Of a stretch of 64,000 nucleotides of DNA, positions 33,739 through 42,233 are shown piece after piece; within the stretch, counting starts at the first letter, position 1, and every line of letters starts with the position of its first letter. The DNA comes from Microbacteriaceae bacterium PS02070 (GTDB lineage: Bacteria; Actinomycetota; Actinomycetes; Actinomycetales; Microbacteriaceae): positions 434,001 to 498,000 of the forward strand of contig JASCPE010000001.1 of the NCBI GenBank assembly GCA_029959865.1, given 5' to 3'. The position numbers and the translations under genes were made by a program. The notes below the pieces were generated by a model. The model worked only from the letters and a program-made list of their open reading frames with translations. It had not been told where the DNA came from and made no database searches.

Positions 33739-34542
33739 GTGCGCACCCCGCTTCGCGAACGCGTCACCCGGCTCGTCGAGTCGAAGCAGTTCCAGACGTT
33801 CATCATCGTCGTCATCCTCCTCAACGCGGTGATCCTCGGCCTGGAGACGTACCGAGGCCTTCCGGCAGGGCTGATCGCGACGATGGAGTGGCTCAACACG
33901 ATCGCGGTCACGATCTTCGTCGTGGAGATCGTGCTGCGCATCTATGCGCACCGGACGGCGTTCTTCCGCGACCCGTGGGGCTGGTTCGATCTCATCATCG
34001 TCGCCATCGCCCTGATCCCCGCGAGCGGCGGCGGGGAGGTCCTGCGGGTGCTGCGGGCCCTGCGCGTATTGCGACTGCTCTCCACTGTCCGGTCCATGCG
34101 CCTGGTCGTCGGCGCCCTCGCGGCGTCGTTCCCGGGGCTGCTCTCCATCGGCGCCCTCCTGGCAATGGTCATGTACATCTACACCGTCATCACGACGGTG
34201 CTCTTTCACGATGATCGCCACTTCGCCGACTTGGGTGCATCGTTCACGAGCCTCTTCCGCCTGCTCCTGGGCGACGGCTGGCCAGACATCGTGGAGCCGG
34301 TCGCCACAGGTCCATGGGAATGGATCCTGTTCATCAGCTTCGCGGTGATCTCGTCGATCGTCGTCCTGAACCTCTTCATCGCCGTTGCGGTGGAGGCGAT
34401 GGATCGCATCAAGAGCGAAGAGGAGCCCGGCAGCGCGACCGAGGCGGAACAGGCGGAGCTTCTCCGTGAGATCCGCTCGATGCGGCGGCAACTGAGCGAC
34501 CTTCAGGCCCGCCTCGATGGCACCGAGCGATCCGCGGACTGA
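33739..34542 (+). CDS. Voltage-gated-type ion channel (single 6-TM domain)
   Basis: 267 aa, NaChBac-like layout. S1-S3 are at residues 18-100; S4 at about 95-120 has arginines every third residue (RVLRALRVLRLLSTVRSMRL); S5, a pore helix and S6 (ISSIVVLNLFIAVAVEAM) follow. The C-terminus (225-262) is a predicted coiled coil typical of tetrameric channels. The selectivity filter reads LLLGDGWPD in place of the NaChBac TLESW, with Gly at position 4 and Asp at 7. GTG start 11 bp after purQ. Confidence 0.87.
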   Translation: MRTPLRERVTRLVESKQFQTFIIVVILLNAVILGLETYRGLPAGLIATMEWLNTIAVTIFVVEIVLRIYAHRTAFFRDPWGWFDLIIVAIALIPASGGGEVLRVLRALRVLRLLSTVRSMRLVVGALAASFPGLLSIGALLAMVMYIYTVITTVLFHDDRHFADLGASFTSLFRLLLGDGWPDIVEPVATGPWEWILFISFAVISSIVVLNLFIAVAVEAMDRIKSEEEPGSATEAEQAELLREIRSMRRQLSDLQARLDGTERSAD

Positions 34543-34618
34543 CCTCGCACGTGCCCGGCGGGAGGTAAGACGCCGATCACCGGCACCATCCCCGGGCTGT
34601 GCGGGGTAGCGTCGAAGG

Positions 34619-35536
34619 GTGACCCTCGTCGTAAGCGTTCCCAGCCAAAGACTTGCCGATGCCCTCCACCCTCTCCCGGATGGCGTCCAACTCGTGCAGT
34701 GGGAGATGAATGGGCCCCCGCCCCTCGACCGGATCGACCTCGTCGTGCCGCCGTACATGAACGCCGGAAAGGTCTACCCGCATCTGAAGGGCGTCACGAC
34801 CCAGCTCGTTCAGTCGCAATCCATCGGGTACGACGGCATCGAGGACGTCCTTCCTGCCGGGACGCGTTTCGCCAACGCGGCGACAGTGCACGAAACCTCG
34901 ACCGCCGAACTTGCTCTCGCCCTGACCCTCGCGGCGCAGCGACACATCCCCGACTTCGTGCGCGCCCAGGCCGAAGGACAGTGGAAGCCGGTGTTCGCGA
35001 CCTCCCTCGCCGACCAGCGCGTACTGCTGCTCGGGATCGGTGGTGTCGGAAAGGCGATCGCCGCACGGTTGGCACCCTTCGAGGTGACGGTCCAGGCCAT
35101 CGCGTCGCGCGCGCGGCTCGAGGACGGCATCACCGTGCACGCGCTCGAAGATCTCCTCACGGTGCTCCCGGACACCGACATCGTCATCGCCGCTCTCCCC
35201 GGCAGTGACGGTACTCGGCACCTGATCGGGGACGAGGAGCTCGCGGCGCTCCCGGACGGCGCGCTCGTGGTCAATGTCGGCCGTGGTCCGCTCATCGACA
35301 CGGATGCCCTCGTCGATCATGTCTCGCGGGGGCGAATCCGGGCGGCCTTGGATGTGACCGATCCGGAGCCCCTGCCGGAGGGCCATCCGCTGTACTCGCT
35401 GCCGGGCGTCTTGATCAGCCCCCACGTCGGCGGCGCGACGACGGCGATGAACCCGCGGCTTGTCCGCCTCATCCGGGAACAGATCGACCACCTCCTCGCG
35501 GGCGAAGAGCCGGTCAATGTCGTCATCGACAAGTAG
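34619..35536 (+). CDS. NAD(P)-dependent D-2-hydroxyacid dehydrogenase
   Basis: 305 aa. Nucleotide-binding LLGIGGVGKAIAARL at about residue 140. Catalytic residues appear in NVGRGPLIDTDALV (Arg region), DVTDPEPLPEGHPLY (Glu) and ISPHVGGATTAM (His). The second Rossmann Gly pattern GIGGVG lacks an obvious Asp after strand 2 (IASRAR), favouring NADPH. Substrate uncertain: glyoxylate/hydroxypyruvate-type or phosphonate-like. GTG start with TAGCGT at 34607-34612 (6-nt gap), leaderless. Confidence 0.9.
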   Translation: MTLVVSVPSQRLADALHPLPDGVQLVQWEMNGPPPLDRIDLVVPPYMNAGKVYPHLKGVTTQLVQSQSIGYDGIEDVLPAGTRFANAATVHETSTAELALALTLAAQRHIPDFVRAQAEGQWKPVFATSLADQRVLLLGIGGVGKAIAARLAPFEVTVQAIASRARLEDGITVHALEDLLTVLPDTDIVIAALPGSDGTRHLIGDEELAALPDGALVVNVGRGPLIDTDALVDHVSRGRIRAALDVTDPEPLPEGHPLYSLPGVLISPHVGGATTAMNPRLVRLIREQIDHLLAGEEPVNVVIDK

Positions 35537-36029
35537 TCCCGCGGAGGTGGTCGTCCGCGCGCCGGAACCCGAAGACGCGCCGGGCATGGCCCGCGTTCAC
35601 GTCGAATCCTGGCAGCAGACCTACCGCGGTCTCGTCGCCGACGCGATCTTGGATGATCCCGGCTTCCTCACCCGTCGAGTCGCCTTCTGGGAGGCGGCCA
35701 TCAGCGATCCCCGGTGGGATACCCACCGTTCAGCCGTCGCCACCCGTGACGACGAGGTGATCGGCATTGCGCTGTCGGGTCCGCCCCTGGGTGATGCCGG
35801 TCGGTGGGAGCGTCAGCTTTATGTGCTCTACGTCCTGGCACATGCCCACGGGTCGGGCGCGGGTGCCCTCCTCCTTGATGCTGTGACCGAGGCCGACGTG
35901 CCAACGATGCTCTGGGTTGCAGACCCCAACCCGCGGGCGCAGGCCTTCTACCGCAAGAGCGGTTTCGCCTTCGATGGCGGACGACAGGTGGAGGACGGAC
36001 TCGTCGAGCTCAGAATGGTGCGCGGCTAG
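35517..36029 (+). CDS. GNAT family N-acetyltransferase
   Basis: 170 aa from ATG 35517, or 160 aa from GTG 35547; the GNAT fold itself begins at VVVRAPEPEDAPGMARVHVESW. The acetyl-CoA loop is AHAHGSGAGALLLDAV (a variant of Q/RxxGxG/A), followed by MLWVADPNPRAQAFYRKSGF, a hallmark of GNAT motif B. ATG 35517 overlaps the dehydrogenase by 20 bp and has GAAGAG upstream, so the two are probably coupled. The 3' end overlaps the convergent kinase gene by 20 bp. Confidence 0.87.
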   Translation: MSSSTSSPAEVVVRAPEPEDAPGMARVHVESWQQTYRGLVADAILDDPGFLTRRVAFWEAAISDPRWDTHRSAVATRDDEVIGIALSGPPLGDAGRWERQLYVLYVLAHAHGSGAGALLLDAVTEADVPTMLWVADPNPRAQAFYRKSGFAFDGGRQVEDGLVELRMVRG

Positions 36030-37473
36030 CGGCGGGCGGAAGGCCCTCCTGGACGGGGGCGGTGCGCAGGTACTCATTGAGATAGCGCGCGAACCCCTCG
36101 TCATACTGTGCCCGACGGTCGGGGTTCGGCGTGATGGTCTGCGGTGTCACCTCGTCGAAGCCCGGGTGAGTCATCTCCTGGCCGGTGGCGACCAGTCCCA
36201 TCCGGATGGCACCCACAAGGGAACTGTGCTGGCGCGGCGAGAGTTCCATCTCCACGCCGAACACGTCAGCCACCAGCTGCGCCCAGAAGGGTGACGAGAG
36301 CACGCCTCCCGAAAGCACGATGCGACGAGGGACGCCGTTCAGCGCGGTGAGTTCTGCGAAGCAGTGGTAGAGCGAGAACACGATGCCCTCCAGGACGGAC
36401 TGGTATATGCCGATCGAGTCATGCTCTGGGCGGAGCTGCATGAGGCCGCCGAGGCGCTGATCCTGCCACCCGGGGCTGCGCTCACCGAAGAGGAACGGCA
36501 GGAACACGGGAAGGTCGACGCGATCCGGCGACAGCTGGGGCTCGAGCTCGGAGTAGTCGGTCGACGATCCGAAGAGTCGCTGCCGAGCCCAGTCGACACA
36601 GTTGCCGCATCCCGACGTCGCTGCTCCGCTGAGCGGGCCGACCGGCGACCGGTAAGACCACGTGCTCAATGTCGGTGACAGGACGGGCTCGCGGGTGGGC
36701 ATACGAAGGGCACCGCTAGTTCCCATCGAGAACGTCATATCGCCGAGGGCGGTTGCCAGGTCTCCCACTTGACTGAGTCCGCCGTCCGGGCCCGGCGCGA
36801 GGACAGGGATCCCAGCAGTAACCCCGAGGAGGGCGGCCGCGTCGTCGGACAGCGACGCGGTCGCGGTCGACGCGTGAATGTCGGGGAGCGAGACGGCGCC
36901 GAGGTCGAATCGATCGGTGATCTCGGCGTCCCACGTCGCCGAACTCGCGTTGAGTAACCCCGTACCCGAGGCAAGCGAGGCGGTTGTCCAGACTTCACCG
37001 GTCATGCGCGCGAAGTTCAGAGACGCCTGGTCCAGTGCAATCAGTCCGTTGAGGCTCTGCCCTTTCTCGACAAGGTGCCGCAGCTTGAAGACAGGGTAGC
37101 TCGCGTTGACCACGCAGCCGGTGCGTTCGTAGAACCACCACCGGAACTCGGCATCTGATCGGTAGCGGACGCCGAGGTCCTGCGCACCCGTGTAAGACCA
37201 CTCCATCACCGGGGTGGCGGCGCTGAGATCCGACCGTCGCAGGGTCAGGCCGTGCCAGGTACCGCTGAGGACGATGAGATCGACAGGGAGAGCGGCGGCC
37301 ACCTCGCGCCCGAGCGCCATCAACTGGGTGTACACGGCGTCAGCATCGCGCACCGACGTGTCCGCGCCGACGAGCGCCAGCCTCCGGTCGCGTGTGACGA
37401 TCTCGCCGGACTCGGTGTCAAAGAGCATCGTCTTCGCCGATGTGGTGCTGGCCTCCAGGCCAAGGATCAGCAT
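36010..37473 (-). CDS. FGGY family carbohydrate kinase (gluconokinase/xylulokinase-like)
   Basis: 487 aa. Phosphate-1 loop ILGLEASTTSAKTMLFD at the start; phosphate-2 MTFSMGTSGALRMP near 250; adenosine motif RIVLSGGVLSSPFWAQLVAD near 400. Substrate-side GTWHGLTLRRSD. FGGY enzymes phosphorylate sugars or polyols; gluconate or xylulose is most likely but not provable here. A GGAG ribosome site precedes ATG. No sugar regulator or transporter is adjacent. Confidence 0.87.
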   Translation of the reverse strand: MLILGLEASTTSAKTMLFDTESGEIVTRDRRLALVGADTSVRDADAVYTQLMALGREVAAALPVDLIVLSGTWHGLTLRRSDLSAATPVMEWSYTGAQDLGVRYRSDAEFRWWFYERTGCVVNASYPVFKLRHLVEKGQSLNGLIALDQASLNFARMTGEVWTTASLASGTGLLNASSATWDAEITDRFDLGAVSLPDIHASTATASLSDDAAALLGVTAGIPVLAPGPDGGLSQVGDLATALGDMTFSMGTSGALRMPTREPVLSPTLSTWSYRSPVGPLSGAATSGCGNCVDWARQRLFGSSTDYSELEPQLSPDRVDLPVFLPFLFGERSPGWQDQRLGGLMQLRPEHDSIGIYQSVLEGIVFSLYHCFAELTALNGVPRRIVLSGGVLSSPFWAQLVADVFGVEMELSPRQHSSLVGAIRMGLVATGQEMTHPGFDEVTPQTITPNPDRRAQYDEGFARYLNEYLRTAPVQEGLPPAASRAPF

Positions 37474-37600
37474 GACACTCCATCGGTCGGGGACCGCCCG
37501 CAGAGGGGGACTCGACCCACGGTACGGTCGCTCGCGTCAAGACGCAAAGACGGTGCATAGGTCCCGCGGCGGAGAAAAGGGCTGCGCTACTGTCATCACC

Positions 37601-38050
37601 ATGATCATCTGGCGTGGATTCGGATTCGTCGCGGTCGTTCTTGTCGCGCTCGCAGCCCTGGCCGTTACCGGGATCAACTCGGCAGCCGGAAGCCCGCTTC
37701 CGGGCTATGTCGCGGCGGGACTCGGCATCTCGATCGGGGGCATCCTCACGGCCGCGTTCGGGTGGTGGTTCAACATGGAGAACCCGAAGCGCAAAGCGAG
37801 CGAATGGGCACAGCAGCGCCGCGCGGAGCTCGAGCACGCCGTGCAGACCGGCACCTTCCAGATCAGACCCGGGATTCCGGCGTCCTCTCGCGAAGAGGCC
37901 GAGACCGTGTCCGAGCAGATGCTTGCGAGCGAGTCAGCGTCGGTCGCGAAACGGTTGAAGAACATCCACACGCTCTTCTTCATCCCGGTTCAGTTCATCG
38001 GCGTGATCGCTATCGTGCTCGGAATCGTCGTCGCCGCCGTGGGCAGTTGA
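37601..38050 (+). CDS. Small membrane protein, three TM segments
   Basis: 149 aa. TM1 4-26 (GFGFVAVVLVALAALAV), TM2 36-58, a basic/acidic cytosolic loop (ENPKRKASEWAQQRRAELEH) and TM3 118-146 (IPVQFIGVIAIVLGIVVAAV). No recognised family. TACTGT at 37588-37593, 7 nt before the ATG, supports the start. It is convergent with the ABC permease gene; a small ACTCACC-C-GGTGAGT palindrome lies at 38058-38072. Confidence 0.78.
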   Translation: MIIWRGFGFVAVVLVALAALAVTGINSAAGSPLPGYVAAGLGISIGGILTAAFGWWFNMENPKRKASEWAQQRRAELEHAVQTGTFQIRPGIPASSREEAETVSEQMLASESASVAKRLKNIHTLFFIPVQFIGVIAIVLGIVVAAVGS

Positions 38051-38103
38051 CCGACAAACTCACCCGGTGAGTATCACCGACTGCGTGGTCTCATCCGCGT
38101 AGA

Positions 38104-38991
38104 TCAGACGCCGCGCTGAGCTTTCATCGCCATGCGGGCGAGCACCACGTCCTCGACGATCTGAATGAGGTTGTAGAGCACAAGGGCCGTCGCGGTCACC
38201 GCGACCACGGATGCCCACAGCGCGGTGAACTGGGCCTGCGGGATGAACCCACCGATCGAGCCGCCGATGCCGCCACCGGTCGCCAGCCACTCCGCGAGAA
38301 GGGCCCCCGTGATGGCGCCCGGCACCGAAATGCGAACCGCCGCGAAGAACGCCGGGAGCGACGAGGGGATCGCGATCTTGGTCAGCTTTGCCCACGACCC
38401 GCCGCCATACACGGAGACGAGGTCGTTCATCTGCGTCGGGGCCGACTTCAGGCCGAAACTGATGTTCACGAGCGCGGGGAAGAGCACGACAATCCCGCCG
38501 ATGACAGCAACACTCCACAGATCGCGGCCGAAGATCAGGATGATCACCGGCGCCATCGCCACCAGAGGCACGGATCGCAGCAGCATCGCGACCGGCATGA
38601 GGGCGTTCTCCACGCCCTTGCTGAGCTGGAACAGCATGGCCAGGAGGAGCGCCGCCACGAGGCCCGCGATGAAACCGATGGCCGCGTCACCGAGCGTGAC
38701 GAGGAGGTTGTCCCACAGCATCGCTCGATTGGCTTCGGCGGCGGGCACCGTGAACATCCAGTTCCAGACATCCACCGGGCCCTTGGCGATCATCGGATTG
38801 ATGTTGAAGATCACGAGGATCCCCACCCACAGCCCGAGGACCGCGAGAATCGTGAGGAGGAAGGTGAGCGTGCTGTTACCGAGAGCCTTCAGAACGCCGC
38901 GCGCCGCTTGGGATCGCATCTTGGCGTTGAGTTCGGCGACGGCCTGCGCCGACTGATTCTGTACGTCGTTGGCCGCGGTCAGAGTGGTCAT
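38104..38991 (-). CDS. ABC transporter permease 2 (NitT/TauT family)
   Basis: 295 aa, six TM segments after a 40-aa hydrophilic N-terminus. The EAA-like cytoplasmic loop VYGGGSWAKLTKIAIPSSLP at about 205 docks the ATPase. BPD_transp_1 family of SsuC/TauC/ThiX type. It overlaps the first permease gene (ATGA), so the transporter uses two different permease subunits. Last gene of the SBP-ATPase-permease operon. Confidence 0.92.
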   Translation of the reverse strand: MTTLTAANDVQNQSAQAVAELNAKMRSQAARGVLKALGNSTLTFLLTILAVLGLWVGILVIFNINPMIAKGPVDVWNWMFTVPAAEANRAMLWDNLLVTLGDAAIGFIAGLVAALLLAMLFQLSKGVENALMPVAMLLRSVPLVAMAPVIILIFGRDLWSVAVIGGIVVLFPALVNISFGLKSAPTQMNDLVSVYGGGSWAKLTKIAIPSSLPAFFAAVRISVPGAITGALLAEWLATGGGIGGSIGGFIPQAQFTALWASVVAVTATALVLYNLIQIVEDVVLARMAMKAQRGV

Positions 38992-39806
38992 GAGGCTCCC
39001 TTCGACCACGGCGCCACGGCCCGGGCGACGAGCCCGACGAGCGCGTAGCCCAGGAGTGCCACCGCACCGGAGGCGAGTCCGAGCGCCCAGACGAGGCCGG
39101 CGTTGGAGTTCTGCAGCGCGACCATCATCGCGACACCGACGCCGCGTTCGACCTTCCCGAAGAACTCGGCGAGGACTGCCCCGAGGAAGGCTGCCGGGAC
39201 GGCGATCTGTAGAGCGTTGAGAATCGACGGCAGTGCGGCGATCAGACGCACCTTTCGCAGCTGAGTGAGGCGCGAGCCACCATAGACGGTGACGAGATCG
39301 AGCGCTGTCTTGTCGGCAGATTTCAAGCCGAGCAGGGCGCCGACGACGGTCGTGAAGAAGACCGACAGTGCGGCGAGGAGGATCGAGGTTGCGCTCGGAT
39401 CCCCGAGCGCGGGCACCGGAAACAAGACGATCGCGAGGACCGCGACGGCGACGATGGGGATGCAGTAGGTGATGATCGCGATCTGCATCACGACGCCTTC
39501 CAGGCGCGGGATGACGAGGACGACGAAAGCGAGCGCGAGGGCGAGTCCGTTGCCCCACAGGTAGCCGATGCCCGCCTCAGCGAGCGTCACGGCGAAGTGA
39601 CGGCTGAAGTAGCCCCACCCTCCGTCGATGAAGGCCATGATCACTTCTGGTGGCGAAGGGATACCCCCGCCGGAGAAGACCGTCTCCGCGAGGATCCACC
39701 ACAGGATGATGATGCCGAGGCCACCGATGAGACCCGTCAGCCACGGCGGGAGGTGAATGTCCTCCCACTCGACCTTCCGCCCGCGCGCGGGCGCCTCAGT
39801 GGTCAT
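38988..39806 (-). CDS. ABC transporter permease 1 (NitT/TauT family)
   Basis: 272 aa with six TM segments. The EAA loop [20 protein letters not shown] at about 178 is parallel to that of permease 2. The residues 1-30 are hydrophilic ([19 protein letters not shown]). It overlaps the ATPase gene by 11 bp and permease 2 by 4 bp, so all three are translationally coupled. Confidence 0.92.
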   Translation of the reverse strand: MTTEAPARGRKVEWEDIHLPPWLTGLIGGLGIIILWWILAETVFSGGGIPSPPEVIMAFIDGGWGYFSRHFAVTLAEAGIGYLWGNGLALALAFVVLVIPRLEGVVMQIAIITYCIPIVAVAVLAIVLFPVPALGDPSATSILLAALSVFFTTVVGALLGLKSADKTALDLVTVYGGSRLTQLRKVRLIAALPSILNALQIAVPAAFLGAVLAEFFGKVERGVGVAMMVALQNSNAGLVWALGLASGAVALLGYALVGLVARAVAPWSKGAS

Positions 39807-40620
39807 CGGCCGCCGCTCCCCCGACCCCGAACAGCAACTCGGAGGCCTGGTCCACGTACGCGTGGAACTCGGGAGTGCGTTGCATCTCCGGAGTGCGCGG
39901 ACGCGGCAGATCGATCGTCATGACCTCTTTGACACGCCCCGGCCGGGGACTCATCACGGCGACCTGGTCGGAAAGGAAGATCGCCTCGGAGATGCCATGG
40001 GTGACCAAGAGCGTCGTCGCCGGCTTCTCCGTCCAGATCCGCAGCAGTTCGAGGTTGAGCTTCTGGCGCGTCATGTCATCGAGAGCGCCGAACGGCTCGT
40101 CGAAGAGGAGAACTTCGGGCTTCATGATCAGCGACCGGGCGATCGAGACGCGTTGGCGCATACCGCCGGAGAGTTGGCCAGGCTTCGCCTTCTCGAATCC
40201 GGAGAGGCCGACGAGCGCGATCATCTCTTTGATGTATGCGTCGTCGGGTTTTACGCCGGCGATCTCGAACGGCAGGCGCACGTTCGAGATGACCGAGCGC
40301 CACGGCAGGAGGGCGGCATCCTGGAAAGCAATGCCGAGCTTGTTCTCCTTACGCAGTTCCTTCGGGGTCTTGCCGTCCACGCGGGTTGTTCCGCTGGTCG
40401 GCTCTTCCAACCCCGCGAGAATTCGCAGGATGGTGGACTTCCCGCATCCGGACGGGCCGAGAAGGGACAGGAACGAGCCCTGGTCGGTGTGAAGGTTCGC
40501 ATCCTGCAGGGCCACCGTCTGCTTGCGGCCGCTCGAGAAGACCTTGTTCAGGCCGGAAATCTGGACACCGGTGCCCAGGGCAGTTGCCTGGGCACCGGTG
40601 TCGATGGTGGGTTGAGTCAC
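39796..40620 (-). CDS. ABC transporter ATPase (NitT/TauT family)
   Basis: 274 aa. Walker [12 protein letters not shown] at about 52-62; Q-loop [11 protein letters not shown]; signature [13 protein letters not shown] at about 150; Walker [15 protein letters not shown]-switch [10 protein letters not shown]. This is the SsuB/TauB/ThiZ group. Codons 7-19 lie inside a 16-bp perfect inverted repeat (40564-40602), so the first residues ([16 protein letters not shown]) may be shaped by an RNA hairpin. Only 11 bp separate it from the SBP gene. Confidence 0.94.
   Translation of the reverse strand: MTQPTIDTGAQATALGTGVQISGLNKVFSSGRKQTVALQDANLHTDQGSFLSLLGPSGCGKSTILRILAGLEEPTSGTTRVDGKTPKELRKENKLGIAFQDAALLPWRSVISNVRLPFEIAGVKPDDAYIKEMIALVGLSGFEKAKPGQLSGGMRQRVSIARSLIMKPEVLLFDEPFGALDDMTRQKLNLELLRIWTEKPATTLLVTHGISEAIFLSDQVAVMSPRPGRVKEVMTIDLPRPRTPEMQRTPEFHAYVDQASELLFGVGGAAADDH
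40564..40602. repeat. Perfect 16-bp inverted repeat at the start of the ABC ATPase gene
   Basis: GACACCGGTGCCCAGG and CCTGGGCACCGGTGTC flank a 7-nt loop. It falls just downstream of the SBP stop, inside the ATPase coding sequence, where mRNA hairpins often protect the SBP transcript or attenuate downstream expression. Confidence 0.75.
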
Positions 40621-40631
40621 GCGTCAGCTCG

Positions 40632-41708
40632 CTATCCCGCGTATGCGACGAGGTCGGGGTTTTCTTCGTAGACCTCATCCAGGAGGGAGAGGTCGAAGAG
40701 GTCGGAGGTCTCCAGGGTGATCCCTGCACCGGCGAGACTCTCGACCGTGGCGGTCTGGAGCTCCTCGGTGATCGCGAACAGGCCGTGCTCTTCGGTGTCG
40801 GGCGAGGTGACCAGCGATTCGACCTGCTCGATCGAACCGGCGATCGAGTTCTCCGGAACCAGATCGAGGTCAGCGCCGTAGACCTCGTATGCGAGGCGAG
40901 CGCCTTCCTCCGGGTCGTTGACGGCGTCGGTCCAGCCCTTGATCTCCGCGACGAGGAAGTCCTTGAGCTTCTCACGGTCATTGGCGATGGCGTCGTCGGT
41001 GACGGTGAAGGTCTCCGCGACGAACGGCAGACCATTGTCAGCGAAGGTGAGGTTGGTGGTCGCGTGACCGTCTGCCTCGACCGTGATCGCTTCGTTGGTG
41101 ACGTACGCGATGAAGCCGTCGACCTCTCCGTTGATCAGCGGCGACGGGTCGTACTGCACCGGGACGATCTCGAGCTCGCTCGGGTCGATGTCGTTCGCTG
41201 CCAGGAGCGCGTTGAACAGTGCGGTGTTGGAGTCCTGGACGCCGATCTTCTTGCCGATCAGATCCTCGGGAGTCGCGATGTTGCCTCCGTCTGCCAGCGA
41301 CAGGACGGTGAAGGGGTTCTTCTGGTAGGTCGCGCCGATGATCTTCAGCGGCGCGCCTTCAGAGGCGACAACCGACCCGATCGAGACGGCGTCAGAGAGT
41401 GCAACGTCAACGGTTCCGGAGATCAGCTCGGCGGCGCCGGTGGACGGGCCGGGGATCAGTTCGACGCTGTCGAAGCCAGCTTCGGTGTAGTAGCCCTTCT
41501 CCGTGGCGAAGAACTCGCCGGCGAACTCCTCGTTCTTGATCCAGCTGAGCTGAACCGAGATCGAGCCGTGGCCCTCGGCGCTGGTGTCGCCGCTGTCCGA
41601 GTCGTCGGCACCGGTGTCGTCGCTCGAGCCGCACGCGGTGAGCGCGAGGGCCAGAGCGGTCATTCCCGCGAGCGCGATTCCCGCGCGGCGATTGAACGAT
41701 GCAGTCAT
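40632..41708 (-). CDS. ABC transporter substrate-binding lipoprotein (NMT1/THI5-like)
   Basis: 358 aa. Lipobox LALTACGSS (Cys about 26) and an acidic spacer precede an NMT1/THI5 fold: VQLSWIKNEEFAGEFFATEKGYYTEAGFD, then ISGTVDVALSDAVSIG and DLIGKKIGVQDSN. This group binds thiamine pyrimidine, riboflavin-like compounds, aliphatic sulfonates or nitrate. Hydrophobic/aromatic residues and absence of cys or thi genes prevent a choice. It is the first gene of the four-gene importer operon and is preceded by two 15-bp direct repeats. Confidence 0.92.
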   Translation of the reverse strand: MTASFNRRAGIALAGMTALALALTACGSSDDTGADDSDSGDTSAEGHGSISVQLSWIKNEEFAGEFFATEKGYYTEAGFDSVELIPGPSTGAAELISGTVDVALSDAVSIGSVVASEGAPLKIIGATYQKNPFTVLSLADGGNIATPEDLIGKKIGVQDSNTALFNALLAANDIDPSELEIVPVQYDPSPLINGEVDGFIAYVTNEAITVEADGHATTNLTFADNGLPFVAETFTVTDDAIANDREKLKDFLVAEIKGWTDAVNDPEEGARLAYEVYGADLDLVPENSIAGSIEQVESLVTSPDTEEHGLFAITEELQTATVESLAGAGITLETSDLFDLSLLDEVYEENPDLVAYAG

Positions 41709-41774
41709 GTGGTGCCTTCCTGAAGTGGTCCTGCGGCGCACGAAGTCGGGTGAGCGCCCGGTTCTGAAAATAGG

Positions 41775-41810
41775 GAACCCACGTTTCGGAATCGCGAAGC
41801 CACGTTTCGG
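41775..41810. promoter_or_regulatory. Two 15-bp direct repeats upstream of the SBP gene
   Basis: GAACCCACGTTTCGG (41775-41789) and GAAGCCACGTTTCGG (41796-41810) repeat with a 21-bp period, two helical turns, placing both on one DNA face. They lie 66 bp upstream of the SBP start and suit a cooperative regulator of the importer operon. Confidence 0.6.
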
Positions 41811-41854
41811 CGGAGTTACACCATCGCGTCGATGAGGTCACGATGGTGTGCCTC

Positions 41855-41884
41855 TTGCGCATAGTGTGTGACACACAGTATCGT
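41855..41884 (+). promoter_or_regulatory. Promoter and operator of padR-HAAS operon
   Basis: TTGCGC (41855-41860) and TATCGT (41879-41884) with an 18-bp spacer form a promoter 7 nt before GTG 41892. The spacer contains the palindrome TGTGTG-A-CACACA (41865-41877), ideally placed for autorepression by the PadR protein. Confidence 0.62.
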
Positions 41885-41891
41885 GTCACAG

Positions 41892-42233
41892 GTGAGCGAG
41901 AGGGCGGACCACGACACCCACCTCCAAGAGTTGCGGCGCGGAACCGTTGTGCTTGCGTGCCTGCGCATCTTGTCCATCCCGGGGTATGGCTACAGCCTCC
42001 TGGAAGATCTGCGGGGGCGCGGTTTCGAGACCGACGCGAACACCCTCTACCCCCTGCTGCGCCGACTGGAGAAGCAAGGAAACCTCACAAGCGAGTGGAA
42101 CACCGACGAGTCCCGCCCGCGCAAGTTCTATCGCACCAGTGCGGCCGGGGCACAGCTCGCCACGGCACTGGACCACGAGTTCAACACCCTGGCCACGGCC
42201 ATCCGGGCGCTTCCGACGGGAGAGACATCATGA
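41892..42233 (+). CDS. PadR family transcriptional regulator
   Basis: 113 aa, minimal PadR. The winged helix is complete: VVLACLRILSIPGYGYSLLE, TLYPLLRRLEKQGNLTSEW and PRKFYRTSAAGAQL. GTG 41892 is chosen because the TATCGT box ends 7 nt before it; an in-frame GTG at 41868 would lie within the operator palindrome. It overlaps the HAAS gene by ATGA, a pairing known from many actinobacteria and firmicutes. Confidence 0.9.
   Translation: MSERADHDTHLQELRRGTVVLACLRILSIPGYGYSLLEDLRGRGFETDANTLYPLLRRLEKQGNLTSEWNTDESRPRKFYRTSAAGAQLATALDHEFNTLATAIRALPTGETS

Noticed and set aside
41709..41840. TPP or FMN riboswitch upstream of the NMT1/THI5-like SBP.
   Set aside because: On the minus strand I find no CTGAGA/ACCTGATC-type TPP core nor an FMN (RFN) core. 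The region instead has direct repeats.
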